Source of the DNA: Archilochus colubris
Taxonomy: Eukaryota; Chordata; Aves; Apodiformes; Trochilidae
Assembly: GCA_023079485.1 (NCBI GenBank)
Contig: CM041102.1
Span: forward strand, 629,269 to 693,268
Direction: 5' to 3'
DNA length: 64,000 nt
Part shown: piece by piece, positions 1-12,300 of the stretch
How positions within the stretch are numbered: position 1 is the first letter of the stretch
Layout of the letters: each line of letters starts with the position of its first letter
Position numbers and translations under genes: made by a program
Notes under the pieces: model-generated
What the model was told of the DNA's origin: nothing
What the model saw: only the letters and a program-made list of their open reading frames with translations
The model's database searches: none

Positions 1-2268
1 ATCTATTTTATTTTCCCTTGGCAACTTTACAACCCGCTTCCTTGCCTGACAGCAATTAAGTAGATGCTTCACTTCCAATCCCATGGCCCATAAACATTGG
101 AAAAAGAAAATGTTATAAAGAAGAAAACAATCAAATCTGCACACAGATGCAGGCACACATGTACAGACAGACAGAGGGACAAAAACAGGGAACAGGGTGA
201 GGCTGGGGTAGTCTGAGCCCCTTCAGCTGTGCAGAGGCTGAAGACCCCTCAGCTCCACCGCAGGGACCCCAAATCCCCACCTCTGGGATTTGATGTAAGG
301 CAGCAGCACATGAGTTGCCTCCATCAGTCCTCACAGCCCATCAGCCTAAGCCCTTCTGTTTCCACAGCCAGCTCCTGCCCCATCGTTTGCCCTGTAGGGC
401 TCTGGCACCCACACAGAAATAAAATGGAGAAAAGAAAAAAAAAAACAAAAAACACAAGAGAGAAGAAGAAGGGAAAAAAAAAAAATGCAGCACCCCCATG
501 ATGTATGGGATTTTTTAGTGCCTGACAGGCCCCGAGCCTCTGGGGACTGGCATTGACAAATGGCACCTTTCAGTTCACTGTGCACATCTTCACTTTGCTG
601 GGCTGGCCAGTGGCCAATATGGTAAACTGTGGCCCCAGCACCATGGGGCTGCCCAGAGCCCCACTGCTTCCCAAGCTGCTCCCAGATCCACACAGTGAGA
701 GATGAACGACCCACTGGGAACAAGGAGGTAACTTGAGCAGACACACTTCCCAATTTCCATTAGAGCTGCAGTGGGGTGTTGCGGGTTTGGGAGCACCAGG
801 GAGTGTGGGATGAGACTCCTTGGGCACACCAGGAGCACCATCCCACACAGCTGCCCCTGGAAAGGAACTCAGATACTGGTGTGGAGGAGAACACAGCTTG
901 GCTGTAACAAGCTCCTTCTCCAGTCCCAGAGGAGCTTAAGCAAAAACTAAGAAGAAACCAGCAACCTGTCAGCAGAGAGCACAAAATCCAGGCGATTACT
1001 GAAAAGCTTGGCCATGGCTGCAAAGCCCATGGCTGCCAACAGCATCCCCAAGCTATTAAGAGAAAAATCAAGATGTGGACAGAATTAGATTGGCCATAGG
1101 TGAAAAATGGCTCAATTATTTCCAGTGCCAGAGCCATAGAAGGACATTTCCCTCTGTTCCTGATCCACAACCTCCCACTAATTAGCAGGCCTAGCAGAGA
1201 GAAAAATGCTCCAAGCTCCAGAAAGAGCAAGAGCCGGAGACCCGAGGCCCAGCACTCATTTGTATGCACTGGGTAAGGCGGGCAGGGAGCACTGCCCAGG
1301 GCAGCTGGCACTGCTCTGACTGGGACAGCCCACAGGAGATGCTGGGGGTAATGCTGGTCCCTGGGGAGGGCAGACTGGTGACCAGAGCCAACCCTTCCAA
1401 CTGCCTTGGTGACAAGGACTGGCCTGACTCAGGAGCCCACGCTGGCTCCTTTCCCTGCTCAGCCCCTGGCTCCATGTCCTTGCCATGCCGGGGTGGAGGA
1501 GGAGGCAGCAGGGATCCAGCACTTCTTGGTGAACAGGCTGGAGGACAAGGACACACTGGAGGATAAGGACAGCTGTAAGCACCAGCTCCTGAGCCTGTCC
1601 TCTCTCCCTTTATGCGGGGACCTTTTAAAACAACCCATACATAAAGCCAAAAAAAAAAAAAAAAAAAAAAAGTTACCAGGAGGCCCTGCCCCCTCCCTGA
1701 CAAACTTGGGAACATGCTGTCATCAAGAAAAATGATGCTGGCAAGAGAGAAACCCGCTGGGGTTGCTGGCAATTTACCAGGCTCCAGCCCCGATGAGTGT
1801 TTATCAATAATTTCAGGATCTGGCTGTCGCAGCCGCTGACGGGAGCGCGGGCAGGAGGGTGTCAGCACTGCCACGGGCAGGGAGGGGAAGGGAAATCAAT
1901 TAACAGCTCCTCAGGAACAGGGATTTGCCGGCATTACAGGGGAAGGGCTGTAACAGGGAAACACTTAAATGGCCCTCGATGACACAAAGGCACATCCCAA
2001 GCTAGGGCTGCTAATGCCATGGCCAGATAAGCACTGGGCAGGGCCCAGGGGGTTCAACCCTCCCACCCCAGGGGAGGATGGGGGAGCTCAGGCTGGATGC
2101 AGCCCCATCTCACCCACCCTCAGCAGCCCAGTGCCCCTCAGGCCTGCAGCATCACACTGGATCCCAGCTAATGAATCCTTCTCCCATTAACTTGCCTAAT
2201 TGCTCTCTGAACCAGGGGCCAGGGGGCCCTGCAGTGCCAAGTTCCACAGGGTAATTAAGCACTGTGGG
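1..2268. other. Left-flank noncoding DNA
   Basis: No open frame here resembles a known protein, and no exon with credible splice sites and conserved coding was seen. In the human order the left neighbour of ENPP7 is the 5' side of RBFOX3, so this could be intergenic DNA or part of a noncoding leader; nothing seen decides this. The first bases contain TTTATT at about 7-12, which is AATAAA on the minus strand, but no gene is attached to it. The stretch 1800-1980 has several AT-rich homeodomain-like cores (TCAATTAA and similar) in otherwise GC-rich DNA and may be a conserved element. Confidence 0.6.
1649..1671. repeat. Poly(A) run, 23 nt
   Basis: Uninterrupted A run. No retrocopied gene or target-site duplication was recognised next to it, so it is called only as a homopolymer. 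Confidence 0.9.
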
Positions 2269-2290
2269 AAAAAAAAAAAAAAAAAAAAAA
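2269..2290. repeat. Poly(A) run, 22 nt
   Basis: Uninterrupted A run lying just left of the CR1 remnant. CR1 elements do not normally end in poly(A), so the run is probably independent of that element. Confidence 0.9.
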
Positions 2291-2419
2291 TCTTTTCTTC
2301 ATCTATGTTTGAAATCTGTTGCTTGGTTGTTTCGTTCACTACTCCCTATTTATGAGTGAATATCCATTTCCTATCACTCATCTTTATACCACTCCTGAAT
2401 TTACAGAACTCTTCTATCA

Positions 2420-2640
2420 CCTCTATTGTTTCTTTTCTAACCAAGAAAGTCCTAATTTATTAGGCTCTCCTCACACAGAAGCTGTTCTATGCCTTTGATC
2501 AGCCTTGTCATCCTTTTCTTTACCTTTTCTAGTTCAACTACCTCCTTTTCTGACTGGGACACCCAAATGGCACACAGCATTTGCACTGCAACAAGGCACA
2601 GAGCTGATGCCTGGTTTGTGTGGAGCCTCTTTCCTAATAA
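2420..2640 (-). mobile_element. Decayed CR1-type LINE fragment, antisense
   Basis: Read on the plus strand, the segment contains the familiar antisense CR1 series: a TTATTAGGCTCTCCTCA-like block, then GAAGCTGTTC, then a CCTTTTCT...ACCTTTTCTAGTTC block, then GGCACACAGCATTT. This order matches the 3' part of ancient amniote CR1 elements in reverse orientation. Many substitutions and the lack of any open frame show that it is old and inactive. Boundaries are approximate. A related L3-like element is the alternative. Confidence 0.72.
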
Positions 2641-3349
2641 CTGCTAACAAGCAATTTGCTTCATCTGACTGACACTGGGCACTGAGATGACATTTTCATA
2701 GAAGCACCCACAGCAGCTGCAAGGTCTCTTTTTCTGAGTAAGAAATATTAAATCAAAGGCCAGCTTTGTCTTCCTGTAGTTAAGGACATGTTCTCATCCG
2801 TGTTACTGGGACTCAGCAACATTCATTTGCCATCTTTCCACCCAGCTGGGAGACTCTCCCACAACTCTGCCCCACCAGACTGAGAGTTTCAACTCTCCCA
2901 GCAGTTACTAATAAGGGACAGCAAAATTGCTGGTGGGTGCAGGCAGCCAGGGGGCTCAATACACAGCTCTCCTGGGTGGGGAACACAGCTGCAGGTACAT
3001 CCTCGTGTCCCCCACCCAACACATTTTATTAACCTACTTCCTTTGTTCTGGCAGTGAGATCTGGCAGCTCAGCTCACACGAGGGCAATGAGAACAGAAGT
3101 GTAAGAGAACAGGAGCCTTGGTTGGTTGTTTTGCCACACTGCAGTGGTGTTCTTTGCACGGCTTTTTCCTGCCATTTTCTGGTTTTCCTCTCTCTGAGAT
3201 GGAAGAGCAGAGGGAAGGAAAAGCTGAGGCGTCCCGAGGACATTTGGCCAGAAGCACCAAAACCAGCAGAGCCTTTCCAGCTGGGCCGCCCACCCTGCCT
3301 GCCCACAGCCCCACCCCGGGGGGCGGCAAGGGGGCATTTACACCTCTGT

Positions 3350-3620
3350 GCACCTACTGACCGAACCGGGCCGATCCATAGCGAACAACGCCGGGAGCGC
3401 GCAGCGGGAGCGCGCAGCAGCCCCGGGCACCGCCGCGCTTCAGCACCGCGGACAGCGCCGTGTGGGCGGGGCCAACACCAGACCACGCCCCCCAACAACG
3501 CCCACCGCCAGCTGGACCCCCGGTCTGGGCACGACCCCCGGCCAGAGCCGGCCCCCCCTGAGCCCCGGCAGGGCCCCTGTCCCTGGAGCCAGCTCCCCGA
3601 GACCTCCCCCCATCCTTAGG
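3350..3620. other. Small orphan CpG patch
   Basis: A local rise in CpG density with a repeated GGGAGCGCGCAGC-type segment, isolated from any recognised gene start. It could be a minor promoter or an unmethylated intergenic patch. No conserved open frame accompanies it. Confidence 0.45.
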
Positions 3621-6600
3621 CACCCTGCCCCCCCACAGCTGGAGCCCCAAAGCCTGCCCAGCACAGCCCCCCGGCACCGGTCCTCCCGTGGCACCCACTG
3701 AGGGAAGAGCCACCCGGCACCACGTGCCAGCCCACGGCAGGGAATGCTGTGGATGTGCAGCCAGGTGCCTTCAGGCAGGAGGAGAACACGCTCACCATCC
3801 CACACATCTGCCTCCGAGACAAACATTCACCCTTTCTGGCTTCCTCAAGCTCCTAAAACCCTTCCTCCTGTCTTTGAGAGATGTTGAGTAGTGCCAGCAG
3901 TGGGAAGCATCCCTCAGGCTGCCCACCCAGGGACCAGCCATCAAGCTGCTGTGGGGAATTCTGCTCCCAGCAGCTGGCCCAGCATCCTGACTGGGACCAG
4001 CCTAGAGGTGCCCAGCCTGCTCTCCCTCTGCTAAGCTTCAGACCTCCCTTCTGAAAGGAACATATCTTAATTAATATTAATACCCTGCATCATGTCAGAT
4101 CTTCTCATGTACTTACACTCCCTCCCTAAGCACCTTCCCCTCTCCCAGCAGCAAGGCTGGGCCTGTCCCACTCGGTCATCCTGAACCACGGTCCTGCTGC
4201 AGCTGTAATGTGCTGGTGACACTGTTATATTTATGGGCATTTCAAGAGAAAGAAAAAGGCTACTGGCTGTTCATATGTTCTTGTTGTATTATTTAAGAGA
4301 AGCCATTTGAGAGCACAGGAGCAGCAGTGTCTGCTCCCAAAAGGAGGAAAAATAATGGAGGGGAATATTTGCGAAAAGCTCAGTTAAGTAAATATTTTAT
4401 ACCAAATAATGTTATGGCTTTTGAATGATGCATGCAAGAGAGTTGAAAGGAGGTGAGGCAGAGAGGAGGCAACACACGTGTGGTGAGCATGAAGGTGTTC
4501 ATGGGGAGAAGCAAAGGAGAGATCAGAGACCTGGCTGGTGGCTGCTGGCAGGGCAGGGCTGTTCCAGCTGCTGGGCCCACAGCATCATCTGGCTGCAGGG
4601 AAGTTAGTGACCCTTACAGGGAGATGGTTCACAGCAGGAACCATGCAAAGGCAGGGTGCAGAACAGGTTGTCCCCCAGGAGGCTCACTGCCCTCTTGGAG
4701 TGTTGGGAACCATGGCTTTGCTTGGGAGAAAAATCAGACCTGCAAGGAGGGCAAGGACCAAGGGGCAAAGCAGAAGGCAAGCCAGTCAGAGGGAGAGGGC
4801 AGGGCTGGTGACTGAGAGGAGGAGAGCAGGGCCAGGGGGAAAAGGGACAGCTCTCTAAGCAGAGGAATTCTTCTCCTGGCAGGCAGAAGCACAGCGTGAG
4901 CATCTGGCAAAGAAAGGAGTAAAATACCATTAAGTGTAATAAGAAATGTACTTAATCAATGAGCTCTGCAGCTGAGGATCAATGGGAGGCAGACACAGCC
5001 ATTAGCTGAGAAAGCTGAGAAAGAGCCCCAGGCTCTGAGGGAGCGGTCGATGCCAGGTTTAACCCAGCAGCAGAGGAAGGGTCCCAGGTGGAGAGCAGAG
5101 CCAGGCTGCAGCCATGAGACAGGGCTGGCCCTGCTCTGCTTCTCACCAGTGAGCAAAAGGAGAAGCCCAGGCCATGGCCTCCTGAAAAGCCTGGTGCTGA
5201 GCCCTGAGAAGTACCACGGTCTCTGGACCATCTGTGAGTATTTAGCAACAGTGATAAAAATGCAAGAGAGAATGGGATGGCTGCTAGCAGGGAAGAGAAG
5301 GGGTTTGAGCCCCTCTGTGTCATGGGTGCAGAGAGCAAGAGCCAGGATTTGAGCCCTGAGCCTCACCAAAGGCTGCAAAGAACTCCAAGGGTTGGTCCTT
5401 GTTGTGGGACTCAGCCCAGGAGACTGCAGGGGTCTGTGGGTGCTCTGGGGAGAGAAGATCAGGAGATATAAGAAGCCCACACCCTGGCTGCCAGCTGCCT
5501 CCTCAGGGAGGGGGTGGCTGTGAAGCCATTTTCCTCATGCCTCTCCTCTCCTTGAGCACTGGGCTGGATTGCTCCCCAGGGGCCACCACATGGTAGAAGC
5601 ACAAACTCGATGATGAAGAGGTCACCCTCCCAAGGAGGTGTTGCACCAGCCTGGGTAAACAGAGCTGCCGCTGAGTCAGGGCTTGCCCAGGCCCCAACCT
5701 TGAGAGATGCCCCAGTGCCCCCCTTGACCCAGCGTGTTTGGAGCCCGCCCGGGCGGTGCCGGCGCTCGGCTGAGTCACTGCACACGGGGCTTCCTCAGGA
5801 GAGAGGCTTGATTTTCAAGCCATGAGCAAATTCAGCGCTCGGGAAGGCAGACAGCCCCAGGCAGAGAGTGGGCACAGCCTCAGCGTCTTGCTGGCTTCGC
5901 CCTGGCACCAGGACCCTGCCACGCTGCTGCCCAGGGCTCCATCACACCCAGCTCCTGGAGCTGGCCTGACCCCAGTGCTGTGCTCCAGCTCCGAGGTCCC
6001 CTCACCTTCCCCAGAGGCCCCTGGTCCCTCCCTTCCCACACCTGCTGCAACCTGACGGCCAGAGCCAGCAGAAAGAAGCCACACAGATCAGGGCTGGGGG
6101 GGGGAGCCCTCAGGGACACATCAGTATGAGGTCCCCAGGGCATTACAGCCTGGGTTATGCTTAAGGCAGGATTTCTCTATATGTCTGTGAAGAGGAGGAG
6201 AAAAGCAGCTGTCCCCTGAGGTCCCTCCCCGGGGGTGATCTCCCTTCTCCCACCGGGGCTGCAATCATAGCCCCGATCCCAGGAAGCTGCCTTGCCCAGG
6301 GCTGGGTCCAGTGCCAGGTGCCACGGCCCCAGCTGGGTCCTCCTCAGGCTTTCCCGGCTCAGCAAGGCGGGTGGTGTGATGTGGGGGACCCCCTGCAGCC
6401 CCCACCATGCTCTTACAGCCCTCTGACAAGTGGGTCCAGCTCCGCAGCCACACGCGTGGTGACACCGCAGCTCCCACGCCCACTCCCCGCAGCCCCGGGG
6501 TGCTCAGAGGCACAGAGGGAGCAGTTTCACACCCGAATTCTGGGTACAGGCCCTGCCGGAGGAGCCCCTGCAGCAACCAAAGCTGCTTTTCCAACCTCCT

Positions 6601-7732
6601 CTCACTTTTCCACGGCCTTTACGAGCTGTTTGGCTGGAGCATCTTCCTCCCTCCATCTGCCTCAGGGTTCTGGCCAAGTCCTGGCTGCTCCTGGCTTTTC
6701 ATTCCATGCACACACGGTCACGGCTGCTCCACACCGGCCTCTGAAGCCTTTATCAGCATTTGCTTCTTCTTCACCCCAGCTCCCTGGCCATGGAATGAGG
6801 CAGCCCAGACACCCACAGCCAGCACTGATTCCCTTGGACCACAGAGGGGGAACAAACCCAGGTACCTGCTCTGCCTGGGAACCACCTCCTCCCCAAGGGC
6901 TGCCCTCACCTATGCGCTGCACTCTGCTGGGAGCAGGGCGGGGGCTGCTCCCCACCCAACAACCCCCCCCAAGCCTCTCAGGTTCCTCCAGCCCCCAATA
7001 GCTCCACCCAACACTGAGTAGCTCTCTGTATGCCTCTGCAGCCACTCTGGACCCACTCAGTGGCAGAGCTCCTGCCCTCCTCACCAGAGCAGTGTTATGA
7101 CTTTGACCAGGAGGTCCTGGCACTAAGATAGCTTATGATGTTGAGGATCTCATCTCAGCTCTTGGTGCTGGGACAATCACATGCTGGGTGCCAAGAGGAC
7201 CACACACCAATGCCCCAGCCATGGGGACAGCACAAGGCACCTACAGCACAGAGCTACTCCGGGCAAGACAGTGAGAGAGCAACAGAAAAACACCCACTTG
7301 CTACACCACATGCAAGCACAGCATTGCCAGCCTGCAGTGATCCTGTCCTTCAGCAACCCCACAACCATCGGGCAAGGGGTCTCCCTGCAGCTCAGCCTTT
7401 TTTCAGGTGAAGCAGACAGCCAGAAACCCTGCACACATCCATCCTACCTGTCCTGCAGTGGCTCTGGCTAAGCCCCAGCTCTCTGCCATCCCAACACTTC
7501 CCCTCCCTGTGCTCAGGCATGGAGGGCTTTTATACAGTGCCCCCACCCTCCCTTTCCAGCCCCTCACCTGCAGAGTCCCACCCAGCCTCAGCTGACCCAC
7601 CTGAGGAAGCAGCTCAGGCCATGCTGGTAATGGATTCTTGCAGAGCCAAATGACCCCTCATGTGGCACAAACTGTGACATTCCTGACTGAAATTCAATTT
7701 GCATCCCTGAAAAATTTGCAATTTTATTTTCC

Positions 7733-7735
<3 letters not shown>

Positions 7736-7763
<28 letters not shown>
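7736..7763. repeat. Poly(A) run, 28 nt
   Basis: Uninterrupted A run preceded by an A/T-rich segment. No source gene was recognised. Confidence 0.9.
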
Positions 7764-7766
<3 letters not shown>

Positions 7767-9277
7767 GCCCATGACACAATAGCCCTGGAGCAGCCACAGC
7801 CCCTCAGACACATCAGCTGGCAGGGTAAGTGTCTGAAGTGCTGCTGGTGCAAGATCAACAGCATCAGCCTGTTCAGCTGGGGATGGATGCTCTCCCCGGG
7901 CAGGGTGACCAAAGGTGATGTTGTTTATCAGCAGAGAATGCTGATAACAAGATAGTTCCTTGAGCAAACTGCAATGCTGGGGCTGGCAGAGTGGGCTGCC
8001 TGGCCAACAGCTCTTCTCCTGGTGCTCTCCACTCTCTGGACACACAAATACTGGCATGGACAAGCAGGACCCCAGCAGAACAACCCCTGGCCAAGCCGAG
8101 GCTGCCCTGACACCCCAGTCACACCAGCAGCCTCTGGCTTTGCTGTGCCCAGCAAAGAGCTCTGGCTCCCAGCAGAGCTCACGCCTCCACCCCAGCAGGA
8201 TTCACCCCGCTCCTTGCAGGGGCCTTTCCTCTTGAGCTGCTGTCAGACCAACACCCCCAAGCCCTCTGTTAGCAGATGCAGGAGTAGTAGATCGCTCAAG
8301 GCTCAGAGTGGGCTCCATCCCACCACAGCATGGATGAACCATGGCATGTGTGTGAGAGTCACCTTCCCAGCTCACTCCTGGGAGAGAAATGCCAAGAAAT
8401 TCCCCAGACAGGGCTTGGGAAACCAGCAGGGACATGGCTCTGCTCAGCAAGGGAAGGGAATAGCTTGGCAATTAGGGAGCAAAGCACCTAGGAATAAATC
8501 TGGAACCTGAACAGAAGAAGATCAGCAAAGATACAAAGGTTGAGAGTTCAGACCCTGGGGAGCCAAGTCCACCTCTGTCAGATAAAGCTACAAAAGTCTG
8601 GAACTCAGTTTTGCTGATAAATGAGTTGTCAGCAATGATTAAAGTCATAAAAGCAGCAAATTCCGATAAAATGGGACACTGATACTGTGAAGCTCAGCAA
8701 CACACAATAAGATGAGTGTCACTGCAAGGAGCAGCAGAACTCAGGTAGTGGGATCTGGGCTGATGAGACATGGGGGCTTCAGACCCTCTGGAGCATCTTT
8801 GGGGGTTACTGGCACTGCTAGGATTCAGGCAGGAGCCTTCTCCCCCAGCACGTACAGAAACACACTCAAGGACATCAAGGAAATCCAAACTCTTTTCTGA
8901 GCCACTGAACACCTCTCTCGAGGTGGATGAGGAGCCCTGGTAGTGGGGGTGAGCTGCCTTTTGAAGTTGAATTACTGACCCAGGAGCAGGGCACCAAAAG
9001 CCAGGAGTGTGTCAGTGACCTGGGCTGCAGAGAACCCCCACAGGGGAAGGACAGTGGTGGGGGCACGGGGTGGTGGACTCCTCACAGCCTCCTGCCACCT
9101 GCCCATGGGCAGCACCTTCCCATCCTCTACAGGAGGGAATACTTCCCATACCTGACAGTGCTGACGGAGGAGGCAGATCTTGTGTTGTACCCAGAAGGAA
9201 ATCTAAGGTAATCTACATTGATTAGACAAAAAAACAGAGAGGCTCATTCTGATATGAAGTGATCAACAACTTTCAGA

Positions 9278-9359
9278 TTAGATAAAAACTGAACTTAGTC
9301 CCATCCCGTGTGTTATAAAGTGACCTCTCTGGATGCCTGGGCTGTTGCATTTCGAGGAC
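9278..9359 (+). promoter_or_regulatory. ENPP7: Probable TATA promoter of ENPP7
   Basis: TATAAAG at 9314-9320 lies 40 bp before the chosen ATG. With usual spacing, transcription would start near 9344 and leave a very short leader. A GATA-type motif (AGATAA) at about 9280-9285 sits just upstream, which would fit a gut-expressed gene; that link is inference. There is no CpG island, unlike at the CBX genes, consistent with a tissue-restricted promoter. Confidence 0.55.
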
Positions 9360-12300
9360 ATGATGTTCATCTCCCTGGCACTCCTATTTGCTGCCCTCCC
9401 TTTAGCAAGAGGCATCCCCCTGCAGCAGGTATCCACCCGCAGCAAACTCCTCCTGGTGTCTTTCGATGGCTTTCGATGGAACTACGACCAGGACGTGGAC
9501 ACCCCCAACCTGGACACCATGGCTGCGGAGGGGGTGAAGGCTCAGTACATGACTCCCACCTTCATCACCATCACCAGCCCCTGCCACTTCACACTGCTGA
9601 CCGGTGAGTTCCCAGTGTCCCGCAGCCAGAGACACCACAGGCCTCAGCAGCACAAAAAAAAGCTCACAAAATAGGCATATTTTGGAAATGCAGCAAGAGA
9701 CAAAGCAGTAATTGCAGAAAGCGATGAGACCTGAAGATTCATTTATGGGAGGTAAATAACTCCTGATATGGTAGGAATGATGGCACCACCACCTCGAGGA
9801 GGTCACCCCACCAGGGCTCATCCCCGAGTCCTGCTCTAACCACAGCTCAGGTCAGCTCTTTCATACATTTCACTCCTGCTGCATTCCATCTGCAGCTGAA
9901 GCTGTTGCTGGACCTATGGTCTCTATAGGTCTCCTGATTTCCTGATGGCACTTCTGCTCATCCAGTCCCATTGCAGAGGCTGGGATCTCCTCTCCTTGTT
10001 CATTCCTGCAGCCTCCAGACACCCCTTCTGTGTTTTGAGCCATTTCCTCCTCTTTCATTGTGGGAAAGCCTATAGTTAAATTTACTTGCACTTCCCAATC
10101 TACTGGAGTCACAAAACAGATTAAAGTACAGCTCATGAGGCTTCATTTACTTCACTCAGTAGTGCTAAGCTCTGGCACAAGTTAGTTTCACACTACTGTG
10201 TTCTCCCTTTGTTTTTATTAGCCCAGCTGCCTTGTTTATTTTACACAGGTGCTGGATATTGATGGCCTCTAATCTGTGCATATATTTGAGTACAACACTT
10301 CCTGCAGTGTTGCAAACACACAAATACGATTACAAAGGCACAAATATAGAATAATCTCCCACAATATTCTCCTAATCAGTCAGTGAGAGACAAGACAGTA
10401 GCTGCAGGAAGGGGTAGAGCTGAACCTGGGTTTATCAAAGGTAAATAGCACCAGATCATAGCTCCCTTCAATAAGATAAATTATTTTTTAAACAAGGGAG
10501 ATGCACTAAATTTAATCATTCTGGACTTCAGTAATATATTTGACATAGTGCCACCCAGGAAATCATCAGTTAAGATGGAGATGAGGAAGCTTAGTGCAAA
10601 ATCCAGCATGGTGAAAGGATGGGCAGGTGATGCTGAGAGGAGGTTGTCAAGCTGGAGGGAAGGCAACAGGGGAATTCCTGAAGAATCGATTTTGGAGCCA
10701 AACTTATTTAAGATTTTCATTAATAACCTTGGCATAAAAGAGTGGAACACACTAATAAAATCTGCAGAGGAGAACAGGCAGGGAGGAAGTGTCAAGACAG
10801 GAGAGGACGGGGACGTGGTACAGAAGTAACTGAGCAGCCTTCAGGACCAGAATAACAGAAAGAGCAGGAAATGCAATACTACTAAGTGCAAATCCTTTGT
10901 TTCTAATGGGAATTTCTGTTGCATGCTGACCTCACTGGCTGTGAACAACAGAGAAAGCAGAGCACCACGGGATAAAGGTGGTTTAAGGCAGGATAGCAGT
11001 ACACCTCACCTGCCCTGAGGGGAGTGGGAGGAATTGCAGGAGGCACTGGCACCTCCAGGGGGAGGGTGCCCCAGATTAGGGTCTGGGGGAGACCCCCTGG
11101 GGTCAAACCCCCCCCCGTGAGGGGCAGCCACTCCCCAGCATCTTGTTCCCTGACCTGGAAACCCCACTTGACAGGGAGCAGGAGGAGGAAGGAGGCAAAC
11201 CAGATGTGATGGGAGGGCTGGGATGGGATGTGAGGGGCAGAAGCTCCTCGCTGACCCTCAGCCCACCCATTGCCCAGCACAGGACTCAGACCCCCCCCTC
11301 CAGCCACAGCCCAGCTCACCCCTGTCTCCTCCACCTCTCATGGCAGGGCGATACCTGGAGAACCATGGGGTGATTCACAACATGTGGTTTGACACCAAGA
11401 CAGGGGTAAAGCTGCCCTACTACAGCACGCAAGGTGTGGACAGCTGGTGGGACAATGGCAGCCTGCCCATCTGGATCACTGCCCAGAGACAGGTAAGTGC
11501 AGCATCCCCCGTGCTGTGCACACCCTGCACCCATGGACCCTGCCTGGCTGGGTAGGAAAAGCTACAGGCAAGCCACGATCTCTAGTGGCCATGAGCTAAC
11601 ATCCTCCCTGAAAACGACAGGCTAATTAGAACTGAAAAAAAAAAAATCCCCAGACACAGGCAGGAATAATTATGATCATTCTATTAAAAATAGCAAAAAA
11701 TAATAGATGCATTTCAGCTTTATTAAGACATTAATAGAACAGGTTCTCCTTTTCTTCATCTGGTTCACTAGGGAACATCACAAGCCTGAGGTGTCATACC
11801 TTCCAAGACACAAAGCTCCTTTCCACAGCCACATCCAGGACCTGAGTGTGGCAGTGTCAGGAGCTGGTCCCCTCCTCACTGGGAAGTGCAGCAAGCCTTT
11901 CCTGGAACCCAGTAAGACCTTGCATCTGGCTTTGAGACAGGACCTGAGACCTGGCCCAAGACACCTGTTTTGGCCTGTATTTACCTGTCAAATCATCCCC
12001 ACTGACCTTAAGGTGGGTGACTGGAGTGAAACACACCTTTGTGTCTCAGTGGTCAGGAGCTGGAGGGGCCATGCAAGGTACAGACAGGTCACTGCTCCCA
12101 AAGTTATACCTAGTGCTACTAAACCCTGTGAGCCAGCCAACATGCAGGAGTGCTGCGAAGGACAGTGCGCTCAATTAATCACTTATAATTGCCAATGAGC
12201 ATCATTAGAGGCAGAGGTAGACATTAAGGGGCTGAAGGAACTAACTGCATTAGTAGGTGGTTCCACTGACATGAGGAGATTCTGCCAAGTGAGTTTATGC

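Larger units (their letters stand above)
2641..9270. other. Noncoding interval upstream of ENPP7
   Basis: Unique, moderately GC-rich DNA with no recognisable coding exon; all open frames are short or proline/serine-rich shadows. It holds a small CpG patch near 3.35-3.62 kb, a 28-nt A run near 7.74 kb, and two AP-1-type TGAGTCA motifs at 5682-5688 and 5771-5777. AT-rich blocks at 4045-4110 and 8500-8700 have no assignment; the latter may be an old repeat that I cannot classify. Confidence 0.55.

Noticed and set aside
1649..7763. Three poly(A) runs as tails of processed pseudogenes or SINEs
   Set aside because: No gene-like or SINE body and no target-site duplications were recognised upstream of the runs.
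9333..9359. Upstream in-frame ATG of ENPP7
   Set aside because: It lies before the expected TATA-driven start site and would bury the signal peptide behind nine polar residues.
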